From Rhabdothermincola sp037478855 (GTDB lineage Bacteria > Actinomycetota > Acidimicrobiia > Acidimicrobiales > Acidimicrobilacustridaceae): a DNA stretch of 64,000 nucleotides. The translations under genes were made by a program, and so were the position numbers. Of this stretch, positions 33,929 through 42,310 are shown one piece after another. The notes under the pieces were generated by a model that was not told the origin of the DNA, made no database searches, and saw only the letters and a list, made by a program, of their open reading frames with translations. The stretch lies in the NCBI GenBank assembly GCA_037478855.1, contig JBBFLY010000004.1:15135-79134 (forward strand), given 5' to 3'. Each line of letters starts with the position of its first letter. Within the stretch, counting starts at the first letter, position 1.

Positions 33929-34991
33929 GGGTCGGACGGAGCCGTCGGCTCCCCGGAAAGCTCCCCGGCGGATGCGCATCTGCTACACGACACCTCTGGG
34001 TGATCCCCGGGAGGCGGCGGGGTTGTTCGCCGGGATCGAAGCGGCAGGCTACGACGCAGCCTTCTCATTCGAGTCCAGCCACGATCCGTTCATCCCTCTC
34101 GCACTCGCAGCTGGGGCCACGTCGTCGATCCGGTTGGGGACCGCGGTGGCCATCGGGTTCGCCCGAAACCCGATGATCCTCGCCAACATCGGCTACGACC
34201 TGCAGCTGCTCACCGAGGGGCGCTTCGTGCTGGGTCTGGGCAGCCAGATCCGGCCGCACATCGAGAACCGCTTCAGTGAGCGCTGGGGTCGCCCCGCGGC
34301 GCGGATGCGTGAGATGGTGCGTGCCATCCGGGCGATCTGGGACGCATGGCAGACCGGCGGCGAGCTCGCCTTCGAGGGGGAGTTCTACCGGCACACGCTG
34401 ATGACCCCGGCCTTCGATCCCGGCCCCAACCCGTTCGGCACCGCGCCGATCCTGGTGGGCGGCTTCGGACCGGCCATGGTCGGCGTGGCCGGCGAGGTGG
34501 CCGACGGCCTGGTGGTGCACCCGTTCAACAGCCGGCGCTCGGTTGAGGAGACGACGCTGCCGGCGCTTGACGCGGGACTGGCTCGGGCGGGTCGTCGCCG
34601 GGAGGAGGTCGAGGTGATCTGGGTGACCAACGTCGTCACCTGGGACGACGACGCCGAACGCGAGCACGCCCTGCTCATGGCTCGCGCCCAGCTCGCCTTC
34701 TACGGTTCGACCCCCGCGTACCGCCCGCCGATGGAGCTGCACGGCTGGGCAGATCTGCAGCCGGCGCTGCGGGCCTTGTCCAAGCGGGGAGCCTGGGAGG
34801 AGATGGCTGCGCTGGTTCCCGACGAGATGCTCGAGACCCTGGCGGTGGTCGGACCCCGTGACGAGATCGCGGATCGCATCGTCGATCGGGTCGCGGGGCT
34901 GGAGCGGGTCGATCTGGCGCTGGTGAACAATCGCAACCCCGATCCGGCCTACTTCGCTGACGTGGTCGCGGCGCTGAGAGCCCGGATCTGA
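33921..34991 (+). CDS. F420/FMN-dependent LLM class oxidoreductase
   Basis: This 356-residue luciferase-like protein resembles the F420-dependent subfamily of TIGR03617 type. Features are AAFSFESSHDPFIPLALAAG, SIRLGTAVAIGFARNPM, LTEGRFVLGLGSQIRPHIENRF and the late VVGPRDEIADRIV. The ATG at 33921 overlaps the SDR gene by 8 nt. The first 17 residues are Arg/Pro-rich and poorly conserved in character, and ATG at 33972 (MRICYTTPLG) could be the real start. The redox substrate is unknown; the gene belongs to the KstR-like unit from 33164. Confidence 0.85.
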   Translation: MSEGRTEPSAPRKAPRRMRICYTTPLGDPREAAGLFAGIEAAGYDAAFSFESSHDPFIPLALAAGATSSIRLGTAVAIGFARNPMILANIGYDLQLLTEGRFVLGLGSQIRPHIENRFSERWGRPAARMREMVRAIRAIWDAWQTGGELAFEGEFYRHTLMTPAFDPGPNPFGTAPILVGGFGPAMVGVAGEVADGLVVHPFNSRRSVEETTLPALDAGLARAGRRREEVEVIWVTNVVTWDDDAEREHALLMARAQLAFYGSTPAYRPPMELHGWADLQPALRALSKRGAWEEMAALVPDEMLETLAVVGPRDEIADRIVDRVAGLERVDLALVNNRNPDPAYFADVVAALRARI

Positions 34992-35038
34992 AGCCGCTGC
35001 CGCAAGGCGGTGCCGGCGGCGGAGCGCTGGTCAGTCCG

Positions 35039-35056
35039 TAGAACAGGTTCTAGCCT
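35039..35056 (+). promoter_or_regulatory. Perfect KstR-like palindrome overlapping a leaderless -10
   Basis: TAGAACAGGTTCTA (35039-35052) is a perfect palindrome and a full match to TnnAACnnGTTnnA. The -10 TAGCCT (35051-35056) shares two bases with it and ends 6 nt before the ATG at 35063. This is the cleanest of the six sites. Confidence 0.72.
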
Positions 35057-35062
35057 CGCGAC

Positions 35063-35905
35063 ATGTCTGAGGAACCCCACCTGCTGTTCGAGCGCGACGG
35101 CCACGTCGCGATCATCACCCTCAACCGCCCTGAGAAGAAGAACGCGTTGAGCGGCGAGATGCTCGTGCGGATGTACGACGCATGGCTCGAGATCGACCGC
35201 AACCCAGAGATCCGGGTGGCCATCGTCACCGGCGCCGGGGGGAACTTCTGCTCGGGAGCCGACCTGAAGGCCATGGCCGCAGGGCACCCGGAGGACGAGT
35301 ACACGAAGCGCTTCGCGCAGGATCCCGACCTGCACTGGAAGGCGCTGCTGCGCCACTTCGTGCCGGGCAAGCCGTTGATCGCCGCGGTGGAGGGCTACGC
35401 GGTCGCCGGCGGCTTGGAGCTGGCGATCTGGTGTGATCTACGGGTGGCTGCCGTCGATGCGGTCTTCGCTGTCTCGTGTCGTCGCTGGGGCGTGCCGCTG
35501 GTCGATGGCGGCACGGTTCGCCTTCCTCGCCTCGTCGGGCACGGGAACGCGCTCGACCTGATCCTGACCGGCAGGTCGGTGGGGGGCGAGGAGGCCCGGA
35601 TGATGGGGCTCGTCAACCGTCTCACCCCTCCGGGTGAGGCGCTGGCGCACGCCGTGGAGCTGGCACGGGAGCTCGCTCGCTTTCCGCAGGGGTGTCTCCG
35701 TGGCGATCGACGGTCGTGCTACGAGCAGTGGGACCTGGACCTCCCGTCTGCACTGCGGAACGAGACGGAGATCGGCCTTGGGGTGATCGCGTCCGGCGAG
35801 ACGTTGGCGGGTGCCACCAGGTTCGTCGCCGGTGCGGGTCGCCACGGCCGCCCGGACGAGGGTGTGCCTCCCACGGGCAGCGATGGGGCGGCATCGACGA
35901 AGTAG
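35063..35905 (+). CDS. Crotonase family protein with altered catalytic residues
   Basis: This 280-residue enoyl-CoA hydratase/isomerase superfamily member has NRPEKKNALSGEM at the start of the CoA site, the oxyanion-hole blocks FCSGADLKAM and VAGGLELAIWCDLRVA, and LTGRSVGGEEARMMGLVN later. Aligning by eye with rat enoyl-CoA hydratase, the first catalytic Glu is Cys (SCRRWG) and the second is Asp (NALDLILTG). It may therefore be a hydrolase or other crotonase rather than a standard hydratase. The last ~30 residues are Gly/Pro-rich. The gene is monocistronic and leaderless under a perfect KstR-like box. Confidence 0.85.
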   Translation: MSEEPHLLFERDGHVAIITLNRPEKKNALSGEMLVRMYDAWLEIDRNPEIRVAIVTGAGGNFCSGADLKAMAAGHPEDEYTKRFAQDPDLHWKALLRHFVPGKPLIAAVEGYAVAGGLELAIWCDLRVAAVDAVFAVSCRRWGVPLVDGGTVRLPRLVGHGNALDLILTGRSVGGEEARMMGLVNRLTPPGEALAHAVELARELARFPQGCLRGDRRSCYEQWDLDLPSALRNETEIGLGVIASGETLAGATRFVAGAGRHGRPDEGVPPTGSDGAASTK

Positions 35906-35908
35906 CGT
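35903..35908 (+). promoter_or_regulatory. -10 TAGCGT of a leaderless promoter
   Basis: TAGCGT overlaps the crotonase stop codon (TAG at 35903) and lies 8 nt before the ATG at 35917. It gives the SRAP gene its own leaderless promoter and supports the short start. Confidence 0.45.
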
Positions 35909-35916
35909 TTCGCTGC

Positions 35917-36615
35917 ATGTGTGGCCGGTTCGTGGCGGCATCACCGCCCGATGAGATCGCCCGCTTCTTCAACGCAGAGACACCCGAGGTGCGTCTGGAG
36001 CCGAGCTACAACGTGGCTCCAGGCAACGACGTGTACGCCGTGCTGGAAGAGGGTGAGCACCGGCGGCTCGAGCCGCTCCACTGGGGTCTGGTCCCTCGCT
36101 GGGCCAGGGATCCCTCGGTGGGCAACCGCTTGATCAACGCCCGGGCGGAGACGCTCGCCGAGAAGAACGCCTTCAAGGACGCCTTCCGCAAACGGCGCTG
36201 CCTCATCCCGGCAGACGGCTTCTACGAGTGGCGCCGGGAGCCGGGCAAGAAGGCGAAGCAGCCGTACTTCATCCGTCGCCGCGATGGCGAGCCGATGGCC
36301 TTCGCTGGCCTCTGGGAGTTCTGGCGGAGTGCGGGTGCACCCGAGGATGGGCTCCGCTCCTGCTGCATCATCACCGGTGAGGCGAACGAGAAGGTGAGGC
36401 CGGTCCATGACCGCATGCCGATCATCCTGCCGCCGAGCGCGTGGGACGCCTGGCTCGACCCGAACGAGGACGACCTCGAGCTGCTGGGAAGGCTCCTCGT
36501 CCCGGCACCAGCGTCGCTGATCGAGCTCTATCCGGTGAGCACGGACGTCAACAACGTGCGCAACGACGGCCGCCGGCTCATCGAACCGATCGAGACCCAA
36601 GGCACGCTGCTTTGA
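35917..36615 (+). CDS. SRAP/YedK-HMCES family abasic-site DNA-protein crosslinking protein
   Basis: This 232-residue protein starts MCGRFV. After removal of Met the Cys2 forms a thiazolidine link with abasic sites in single-stranded DNA, protecting them. Other family residues are YNVAPG, HWGLVPRWA, NARAET, RRCLIPADGFYEW (Glu) and the late PVHDRMPIIL (His). The start cannot be upstream because Cys must be residue 2. It is a single genome-maintenance protein, unrelated to the upstream lipid genes. The next gene begins in a TTGA overlap with its stop. Confidence 0.93.
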   Translation: MCGRFVAASPPDEIARFFNAETPEVRLEPSYNVAPGNDVYAVLEEGEHRRLEPLHWGLVPRWARDPSVGNRLINARAETLAEKNAFKDAFRKRRCLIPADGFYEWRREPGKKAKQPYFIRRRDGEPMAFAGLWEFWRSAGAPEDGLRSCCIITGEANEKVRPVHDRMPIILPPSAWDAWLDPNEDDLELLGRLLVPAPASLIELYPVSTDVNNVRNDGRRLIEPIETQGTLL

Positions 36616-38093
36616 CCGCGACACTCCGGCGGCGTCTCGACAACGTCGTGCTTCGATGGCAGGCCCGGTTGGACAGTGAGTGGGTCGACCGCGTCCTCCC
36701 GTGGCTGCTGGCGACCGGGTTGTTCGTGTGGCTGGCGGCGCTCGCGCTGGCGAAGGCCCGATCGCTCGACGGCACGGTGGACCTCGCTGCGTACACGCAG
36801 GCGGCGTGGGCCATCCGGGAGGGCCACGAGCCCGTGATGACGGTGACCAGCGGCGTGCACCTGCTCGCCGAGCAGGTGGCGCTGCTCTTCTACCCGATGG
36901 TCGCCGTCACCTATCTCACCACGATCATCCCGGGCCTGCTGCTCATCCAGTCCGGCGCCCTCGCCGTCGCGGTCGTCCCGTTGTGGCGCATCGCCCGGCG
37001 GTTGGCGAACCTCCGGGTGGGTGCGGCCGGCACCCTCACCTTCGTATATGCGCTGTACCCGACCATGCACAACCTGAACCTGGCCGGATTCGATCCCGCC
37101 GTCGTGGCCCTCCCAGGGCTGCTCGCCGCGTGCTACTTCGGCCTGACCGGCCGGTGGCGCTGGTTCGCCGCGTGCTGCGTCGTGGTCGTGGCCGCCCGAG
37201 CGGACCTGGCGCTCGCCGTCGCCGGCCTCGGCGGTCTGCTCGTCCTCGAGGGGAAGCGCCGTCCCGGCCTGCTGACGGCGACGCTGGCCCTCGGGTGGTT
37301 CCTGATCGCCGCGCTGGTCATCCAACCCTCGCTCGGCGACGGTTCGTTCCCACACCTGGAGGCCTTCGCACCGTTCGGCAGCTCGCCTGCCGGTGTGGTC
37401 TGGGGCATGCTCACCCATCCCCTCGGGGTGCTCAGCCGGCTGGTGCGAGAGCAGAACTTCGACCTGGCGGTCACTCTCTTCGCGCCGGTCGTGTTCCTTC
37501 CCGTGCTCGCGCCACGGTTCCTGCTGCCGGTCGTTCCCCTGCAGGTGCTGTATCTGGTGGGGGAGGTTCCCTCGCAGGCGGTCTACGGCAAGCAGACCAT
37601 CGCGATCACGGCCTTCATCTTCCTGGCCACGGCGATGGCGCTTCGACACCTCGGCCGGATGGGACTCGAGAAGGTCACCGTCGACCCCCGGCTTCTCGGG
37701 GCGCTGCTGCTCGCGGGCACGGTGTTCTTCGTCCGCGACGCGAGCAGCTCGCCGTACCGGGAGCCGTGGAACTGGGGTGGCCAGGACGAGGTCGACGCGG
37801 TACGCCTCGACGCACAGGAGCGCATCGAACGGAGCGCACGGGTGCGAGCCTCACGATCGATGTTGCAGGTGCTCGCGGAGCGACCGGTGCTGTACCAGCT
37901 CGAGCTCGGTGACCGCCCCGATCCCGCCGCCGCCGCACGTGGGGTCGACGTGGTCGTCCTCGACGAGCGCGAGGCCCCCGGTTGGGACGCGGTCGATCGG
38001 CAGGTCTTCCGCCTGGGCATGCTGACCAGCGGGTTCGAGGTCATGCTCGACGATCACCAGATCGTGGTGTTCCGCCGACGCGCCACGCCCTGA
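36612..38093 (+). CDS. DUF2079-type polytopic membrane protein
   Basis: This ~493-residue protein has about nine membrane segments and a soluble C-terminal part of ~130 residues. The DxDxxxYTQAAW-like block GTVDLAAYTQAAWAIREGH near residue 55, and LLAEQVALLFYPM after it, are typical of DUF2079. These resemble GT-C glycosyltransferases with an acidic loop after the first helix. I take TTG at 36612, which overlaps the SRAP stop, because upstream in-frame codons run through the SRAP gene. The role is probably cell-envelope glycan synthesis; no substrate is known. Confidence 0.75.
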   Translation: MTATLRRRLDNVVLRWQARLDSEWVDRVLPWLLATGLFVWLAALALAKARSLDGTVDLAAYTQAAWAIREGHEPVMTVTSGVHLLAEQVALLFYPMVAVTYLTTIIPGLLLIQSGALAVAVVPLWRIARRLANLRVGAAGTLTFVYALYPTMHNLNLAGFDPAVVALPGLLAACYFGLTGRWRWFAACCVVVVAARADLALAVAGLGGLLVLEGKRRPGLLTATLALGWFLIAALVIQPSLGDGSFPHLEAFAPFGSSPAGVVWGMLTHPLGVLSRLVREQNFDLAVTLFAPVVFLPVLAPRFLLPVVPLQVLYLVGEVPSQAVYGKQTIAITAFIFLATAMALRHLGRMGLEKVTVDPRLLGALLLAGTVFFVRDASSSPYREPWNWGGQDEVDAVRLDAQERIERSARVRASRSMLQVLAERPVLYQLELGDRPDPAAAARGVDVVVLDEREAPGWDAVDRQVFRLGMLTSGFEVMLDDHQIVVFRRRATP

Positions 38094-38150
38094 TCGACCG
38101 CCGTGACGACGTGGCGTGCCGGCGCGGTGGACCCGCGGTGCTGAACGGGG

Positions 38151-38561
38151 TCAGCCGAGGTGCTCGGTGCCGAGCTGCGCTCGGAGGCGGGCTGCGGCTG
38201 CGTCCAGGGCTGCGGGATCAGGTGACGGGTCGGCGTTCGAGAAGTCGAGGTCGTGCACCCCGTTGATCGGCACGACGTGCAGATGCACATGGGGAACCTC
38301 GAGACCGGCGATCATGAGACCGACCTTCACCGGCTGGAAGACGGCCTGCTGGGCCCGCGCGATCCGCTTGGCGACCACCAGCAGGTGGGCGGCAAGGTCG
38401 TCGTCGAGGTCGATCCAGTGGTCGACCTCCTCGATCGGCACCACGAGGGTGTGGCCGTCCCGCAGGGGGTTGATGGAGAGGAAGGCCACACAGCGCTCGT
38501 CGCGCCAGACGAACCGTCCTGGGAGCTCACCTTCGATGATGCGGGTGAAGATCGTCGCCAT
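38151..38561 (-). CDS. HIT family nucleotide hydrolase/transferase
   Basis: This 136-residue histidine-triad protein has the active-site motif HVHLHVVP, His91-His93-His95. N-terminal IFTRIIEGELPGRFVWRD and FLSINPLRDGHTLVVP are typical of the HinT/protein-kinase-C-interacting-like branch. It hydrolyses purine nucleotide phosphoramidates or related compounds. The gene is convergent with the DUF2079 gene. No clear promoter was seen beyond TAG-rich sequence before the ATG at 38561. Confidence 0.92.
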   Translation of the reverse strand: MATIFTRIIEGELPGRFVWRDERCVAFLSINPLRDGHTLVVPIEEVDHWIDLDDDLAAHLLVVAKRIARAQQAVFQPVKVGLMIAGLEVPHVHLHVVPINGVHDLDFSNADPSPDPAALDAAAARLRAQLGTEHLG

Positions 38562-38647
38562 CGCCTCTACTGCCTCGTCGTGGGGAAGCCCTTCCGGGCC
38601 GGGTCGGGGTCGATCCGCCGACCGGTCCGGATCGTAGGCTGGAGCGC

Positions 38648-39331
38648 GTGACGATGCCCGACCAGCCCCGCAGCGACCGTGGCCCGGTGGGCACGTCGGC
38701 GCCGACCCCGCCGCTCCCGCGCGCTCGCCGCACTCTGCCGGGCGACGACCGGATCCTCACGGTGCCGAACCTTCTGACCGTGGTGCGGCTTCTTTGCCTG
38801 CCTGCCTACCTCTGGCTGCTCCTGGGGCGCGAGGACCGGGTGGCAGCGGCCGTCCTGCTCGGTGGGCTCGGGGCGACCGACTGGGCCGATGGCTACATCG
38901 CCCGACACTTCAACCAGAGCTCGGATCTCGGGCGGGTGCTCGATCCGGTCGCGGACCGGATGCTGTTCTTCGTCGGGGTGGGAGGGATCCTGGCGGTGGG
39001 GGGTGCCCCCCTCTGGTTCAGCGTGGTCGTGCTGGTGCGCGAGGCGCTCGTCGGAGGCGCAGCGGTGCTCCTCGCCCTCCTTGGCGCGGCGCGCATCGAC
39101 GTGACCTGGTTCGGGAAGGCCGGCACGTTCTGCCTGATGTTCGCCTTCCCGCTGTTCCTCGCCGGCTCGAGCGACAGCGGATGGGCCCCGGCGTTCGAGA
39201 ACCTGGCCTGGCTGGTCGCCATCCCCGGGCTAGCCCTCTCGTTGTATGCCGCCGTGCTCTACATCCCCATCGGGATGCGGGCCCTCCGCGAAGGCCGCGC
39301 CGCACGAGGCGGCAGCACCCAGCTCGGCTGA
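38648..39331 (+). CDS. CDP-alcohol phosphatidyltransferase (PgsA-like)
   Basis: This 227-residue integral membrane enzyme carries the CDP-OH-P motif DG-x2-AR-x8-G-x3-D-x3-D as DGYIARHFNQSSDLGRVLDP followed by VAD. About five membrane helices surround it. It likely transfers a phosphatidyl group from CDP-diacylglycerol to glycerol-3-phosphate or another polyol. The first ~35 residues are Pro/Arg-rich and cytosolic. The GTG at 38648 is 7 nt after TAGGCT (38635-38640), a leaderless -10. A pgsA-type gene also lies upstream of gcvH in mycobacteria. Confidence 0.88.
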   Translation: MTMPDQPRSDRGPVGTSAPTPPLPRARRTLPGDDRILTVPNLLTVVRLLCLPAYLWLLLGREDRVAAAVLLGGLGATDWADGYIARHFNQSSDLGRVLDPVADRMLFFVGVGGILAVGGAPLWFSVVVLVREALVGGAAVLLALLGAARIDVTWFGKAGTFCLMFAFPLFLAGSSDSGWAPAFENLAWLVAIPGLALSLYAAVLYIPIGMRALREGRAARGGSTQLG

Positions 39332-39340
39332 GCGACCCAG

Positions 39341-39346
39341 TAGGTT
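39341..39346 (+). promoter_or_regulatory. -10 TAGGTT of a leaderless promoter
   Basis: TAGGTT ends 7 nt before the ATG at 39354 and fixes that codon as the start, although the frame stays open further upstream. Confidence 0.45.
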
Positions 39347-39353
39347 GCGGGGG

Positions 39354-41840
39354 ATGAAGGCAGTGATCATGGCCGGCGGCGAGGGCACCCGGCTCCGACC
39401 TCTCACCTCGAACGCTCCGAAGCCGATGCTCCCGCTCGTGAACCGACCGATGATGGAGCACGTCGTCGAGCTCCTGAAGAGCCACGGCTTCGATGACATC
39501 GTGGTCACGGTCGCCTTCCTCGCGAACGCGATCCGCAACTACTTCGGTGACGGCTCCGAGTTCGGTGTCAGGATGGTCTACGCCACCGAGGAGACACCGC
39601 TCGGCACCGCGGGATCCGTCCGGAACGCGATGGACCACCTCACGGAGCGGTTCCTCGTCATCTCCGGTGACGTGCTCACCGACATCGACCTCAGTGCCAT
39701 CGTCCGCTTCCACGAGGAGCGTCAGGCGGTGGCCACGATTGGGCTGGCCCACGTCGAGAACCCGCTCGAGTTCGGCATCGTCATCACCCGGGAGGACGGC
39801 GCGATCGAGCGCTTCCTCGAGAAGCCAACGTGGGGCCAGGTGTTCAGCGACACGATCAACACCGGGATCTTCGTCCTCGAGCCCGAGATCTTCGAGTACA
39901 TCCCCCCGGACCGCCCGGTGGACTTCTCCGGTGAGGTGTTCCCCACGCTGCTGGACAAGGGCCGACCCCTCTTCGGGGCCATCGCCGACGGCTACTGGGA
40001 GGACGTCGGCACACTCGAGGCGTACGTGCGGGCGCACCGGGACATCCTCGACGGCAAGGTGCGGGTCAGCATCCCGGGATTTGAGATGCGGCCGGGGGTG
40101 TGGATCGGTGAGGGGGCGGAGATCCACCCGGAGGCGCGGATCGTCGGCCCGGGTGTGATCGGCGACAACTGTCGCCTCGAAGCGGGAGCGCGCCTCGGTG
40201 AGTACAGCGTCCTGGGGGCGAACGTCCGGGTGCGCAACGACGCAGTCCTGGAGCGCTCGGTCGTGCACGACAACGCGTACCTGGGGGAGGGGGTCCACCT
40301 GCGCGGCACCGTGGTGGGGCGCTCCTGCAACCTGCGCAACGGGGTTCGGGCGGAGGAGGGCGTGGTGCTCGGCGACGAGTGCTTCATCGGCGACGATGCA
40401 CTCCTCGCCTCCGGGGTCAAGGTGTACCCGTTCAAGACCGTGGAGGCCGGCGCGGTCGTCAACACCTCGATCGTCTGGGAGTCCCGCGGGGCGCGCAGCC
40501 TCTTCGGACGTGACGGCATCGCCGGCCTGGCGAACGTCGACATCACCCCGGAGCTGGCGACGAGGGTCGCGATGGCGTTCGGGAGCATCCTCAAGAAGGG
40601 CGACCGGGTGATCACCTCCCGCGACTCGAGCCGGTCGGCGCGCATGCTCAAGCGGGCGATGATGGCGGGCCTCAACGCGGTCGGCGTCAACGTCGAGGAC
40701 CTGGAGGTGGCATCGGTGCCGGTCACCCGCTTCGTGCTGCGCCGACCCAACGACAGCGCCGGGATCACCATCCGGCTCCTCCCCGCGGATCCGCAGTCGG
40801 TGATCATCAGGTTCTTCGACGCTGACGGCCTCGACATCACCGAGGACACCCAGCGCAAGATCGAGCGGCTGTTCAGCCGGGAGGACTTCCGACGCGTCTT
40901 CCCCGGGGAGATCGGTGACATCGGCTTCGCTCCCCGGGCGCTCGAGCACTACTCGACCGCACTGGAGTCCACCGTCGACATCGAGCGCATCCGGGCCGCG
41001 CAGTTCAAGGTGGTCATCGACTACGCGTACGGCTCGACCTCGTTCGCGATGCCGAACGTTCTCGCCAAGCTCGGCCTCGATGTCCTCGCGGTCAACCCCT
41101 TCGTGTCCACCGCAGGCGTGCTGCGCGATGACCTCGCGGGACACGCGCAGAACGTGGCGAACCTGGTGCGCTCGTCGGGCTCACACCTGGGCGGGGTGCT
41201 CGACCCCGACGGCGAGCGGCTCATCCTGATCGACGACTCGGGCCACGTCCTGAGCGACAGCGAAGCCCTCCTCGCGATCCTGCGGTTGCTCCCGGGGAAG
41301 CTGCATGGTGACCGCGTCGCGCTCCCGGTCTCGGTCACCTCGCGGGCCGAGGAGATCCTCGCCCCGCACGGCATCGAGGTCGTCCGGACGAAGCTCTCCA
41401 GTCCCGCGCTGATGGATGCGGCCCGCGAACCGGGTGTGGGGTTCGCCGGGAACGAGCACGGCAACTTCATCCTCCCCGGGTTCCTGCCCGGCTTCGACGC
41501 GTCGGCGACCTTCGTCAAGGTGCTTGACCTGCTCGCCTTCCACGATGGGCGCCTGTCGGAGGTGGTCGCCGCTCTGCCGAGGGTGCACATCGTCCACGAG
41601 ACCGTGGTGACCCCCTGGGACCAGAAGGGGGCGGTGATGCGCTCGCTCATGGAGCAGAGCAAGGACCGCGAGGTCGTGCTCGTCGACGGAGTGAAGGTGC
41701 TCCACGACCAGGGTTGGGCGCTTGCGCTGCCCGACCCCGAGGAGCCGATCACCCACATATGGGCTGAGGGCGCCAGCGACGCCGACGCCCGGCGGCTGGC
41801 GCAGGAGTACGCACGGCGCATCCGCCAGCTGGTGCGCTGA
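39354..41840 (+). CDS. NDP-sugar pyrophosphorylase fused to a degenerate phosphomannomutase domain
   Basis: This 828-residue two-part protein has a nucleotidyltransferase at residues 1-230 with GGEGTRLRPLT, KPMLPLVNRP and INTGIFVLEPEIFEYI, as in mannose-1-phosphate guanylyltransferases. A left-handed beta-helix (hexapeptide repeats, ~250-360) follows. Residues ~385-828 look like a phosphoglucomutase/phosphomannomutase, but the phosphoserine loop TASHNP is replaced by RLLPADPQS, the metal loop DGDGDR by DPDGER, the sugar loop GEESGH by GNEHGN and the phosphate loop by LPDPEEP. The mutase part is therefore probably regulatory or structural. It supplies GDP-mannose-type precursors for the envelope. 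Confidence 0.88.
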   Translation: MKAVIMAGGEGTRLRPLTSNAPKPMLPLVNRPMMEHVVELLKSHGFDDIVVTVAFLANAIRNYFGDGSEFGVRMVYATEETPLGTAGSVRNAMDHLTERFLVISGDVLTDIDLSAIVRFHEERQAVATIGLAHVENPLEFGIVITREDGAIERFLEKPTWGQVFSDTINTGIFVLEPEIFEYIPPDRPVDFSGEVFPTLLDKGRPLFGAIADGYWEDVGTLEAYVRAHRDILDGKVRVSIPGFEMRPGVWIGEGAEIHPEARIVGPGVIGDNCRLEAGARLGEYSVLGANVRVRNDAVLERSVVHDNAYLGEGVHLRGTVVGRSCNLRNGVRAEEGVVLGDECFIGDDALLASGVKVYPFKTVEAGAVVNTSIVWESRGARSLFGRDGIAGLANVDITPELATRVAMAFGSILKKGDRVITSRDSSRSARMLKRAMMAGLNAVGVNVEDLEVASVPVTRFVLRRPNDSAGITIRLLPADPQSVIIRFFDADGLDITEDTQRKIERLFSREDFRRVFPGEIGDIGFAPRALEHYSTALESTVDIERIRAAQFKVVIDYAYGSTSFAMPNVLAKLGLDVLAVNPFVSTAGVLRDDLAGHAQNVANLVRSSGSHLGGVLDPDGERLILIDDSGHVLSDSEALLAILRLLPGKLHGDRVALPVSVTSRAEEILAPHGIEVVRTKLSSPALMDAAREPGVGFAGNEHGNFILPGFLPGFDASATFVKVLDLLAFHDGRLSEVVAALPRVHIVHETVVTPWDQKGAVMRSLMEQSKDREVVLVDGVKVLHDQGWALALPDPEEPITHIWAEGASDADARRLAQEYARRIRQLVR

Positions 41841-41868
41841 GCCAGCCACCTCCGGCGGTGACCGCCCG

Positions 41869-41895
41869 GAACCCTCGTGCGGATGTTGAGGGTTC
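41869..41895. terminator. Inverted repeat before gcvH (terminator or operator)
   Basis: GAACCCTC (41869-41876) and GAGGGTTC (41888-41895) form an 8-bp stem with an 11-nt loop between the pyrophosphorylase gene and gcvH. It covers the -35 position of the gcvH promoter, so it may be an operator rather than a terminator; no T-run follows. Confidence 0.4.
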
Positions 41896-41906
41896 ACGGG
41901 ATCGGG

Positions 41907-41912
41907 TAGCGT
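41907..41912 (+). promoter_or_regulatory. -10 TAGCGT of gcvH, leaderless
   Basis: TAGCGT ends 8 nt before the ATG at 41921. TTGAGG at 41886-41891 is a possible -35 with 15-bp spacing. Confidence 0.45.
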
Positions 41913-41920
41913 GCGGAGCC

Positions 41921-42301
41921 ATGGACGTTCCGGAGGACCTCCGCTACTCGAAGGATCACGAGTGGGCACGGGCTGAGGATGGGCTCGTCCGGGTGGGTAT
42001 CACCGACTACGCACAGGATGCGCTGGGCGATGTGGTCTTCGTCGAGATCCCTGAGGTCGGTACCCGCGTCTCAGCCGGTGAGAAGATCAGCGAGGTGGAG
42101 TCCACCAAGTCCGTGAGCGACATCTACGCCCCGGTCTCTGGCACCATCACCGCGGTCAACGCGGACCTCGCCGATGAGCCCGAGCGGCTCAACCACGACC
42201 CCTACGGTGACGGCTGGATCTGCGTGATCGAGCCCAGCGACCCGACCGAGCTCGACGGACTGCTCGACGCGGCGTCGTACCGGGCTCTGATCGATGCCTA
42301 G
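41921..42301 (+). CDS. gcvH: Glycine cleavage system H protein
   Basis: This 126-residue lipoyl carrier shuttles the aminomethyl group between GcvP, GcvT and the lipoamide dehydrogenase. The lipoylation lysine is Lys63 in VESTKSVSDIYAP. N-terminal DLRYSKDHEWAR and GDVVFVEIPEVGT are typical. The gene precedes an FHA protein by 9 nt, the same order as gcvH-garA in mycobacteria. Unlike gcvP it has no riboswitch; its promoter is leaderless. Confidence 0.96.
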   Translation: MDVPEDLRYSKDHEWARAEDGLVRVGITDYAQDALGDVVFVEIPEVGTRVSAGEKISEVESTKSVSDIYAPVSGTITAVNADLADEPERLNHDPYGDGWICVIEPSDPTELDGLLDAASYRALIDA

Positions 42302-42310
42302 GAGGTCCCC

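Noticed and set aside
36441..36611. Upstream extension of the DUF2079 protein
   Set aside because: It would overlap the SRAP gene by 170 bp in another frame, with Arg/Pro-rich shadow sequence; the TTG overlapping the SRAP stop is more consistent.
38094..38150. Intrinsic terminator between DUF2079 and HIT genes
   Set aside because: I could not find a stem longer than a few pairs or a T-tract.
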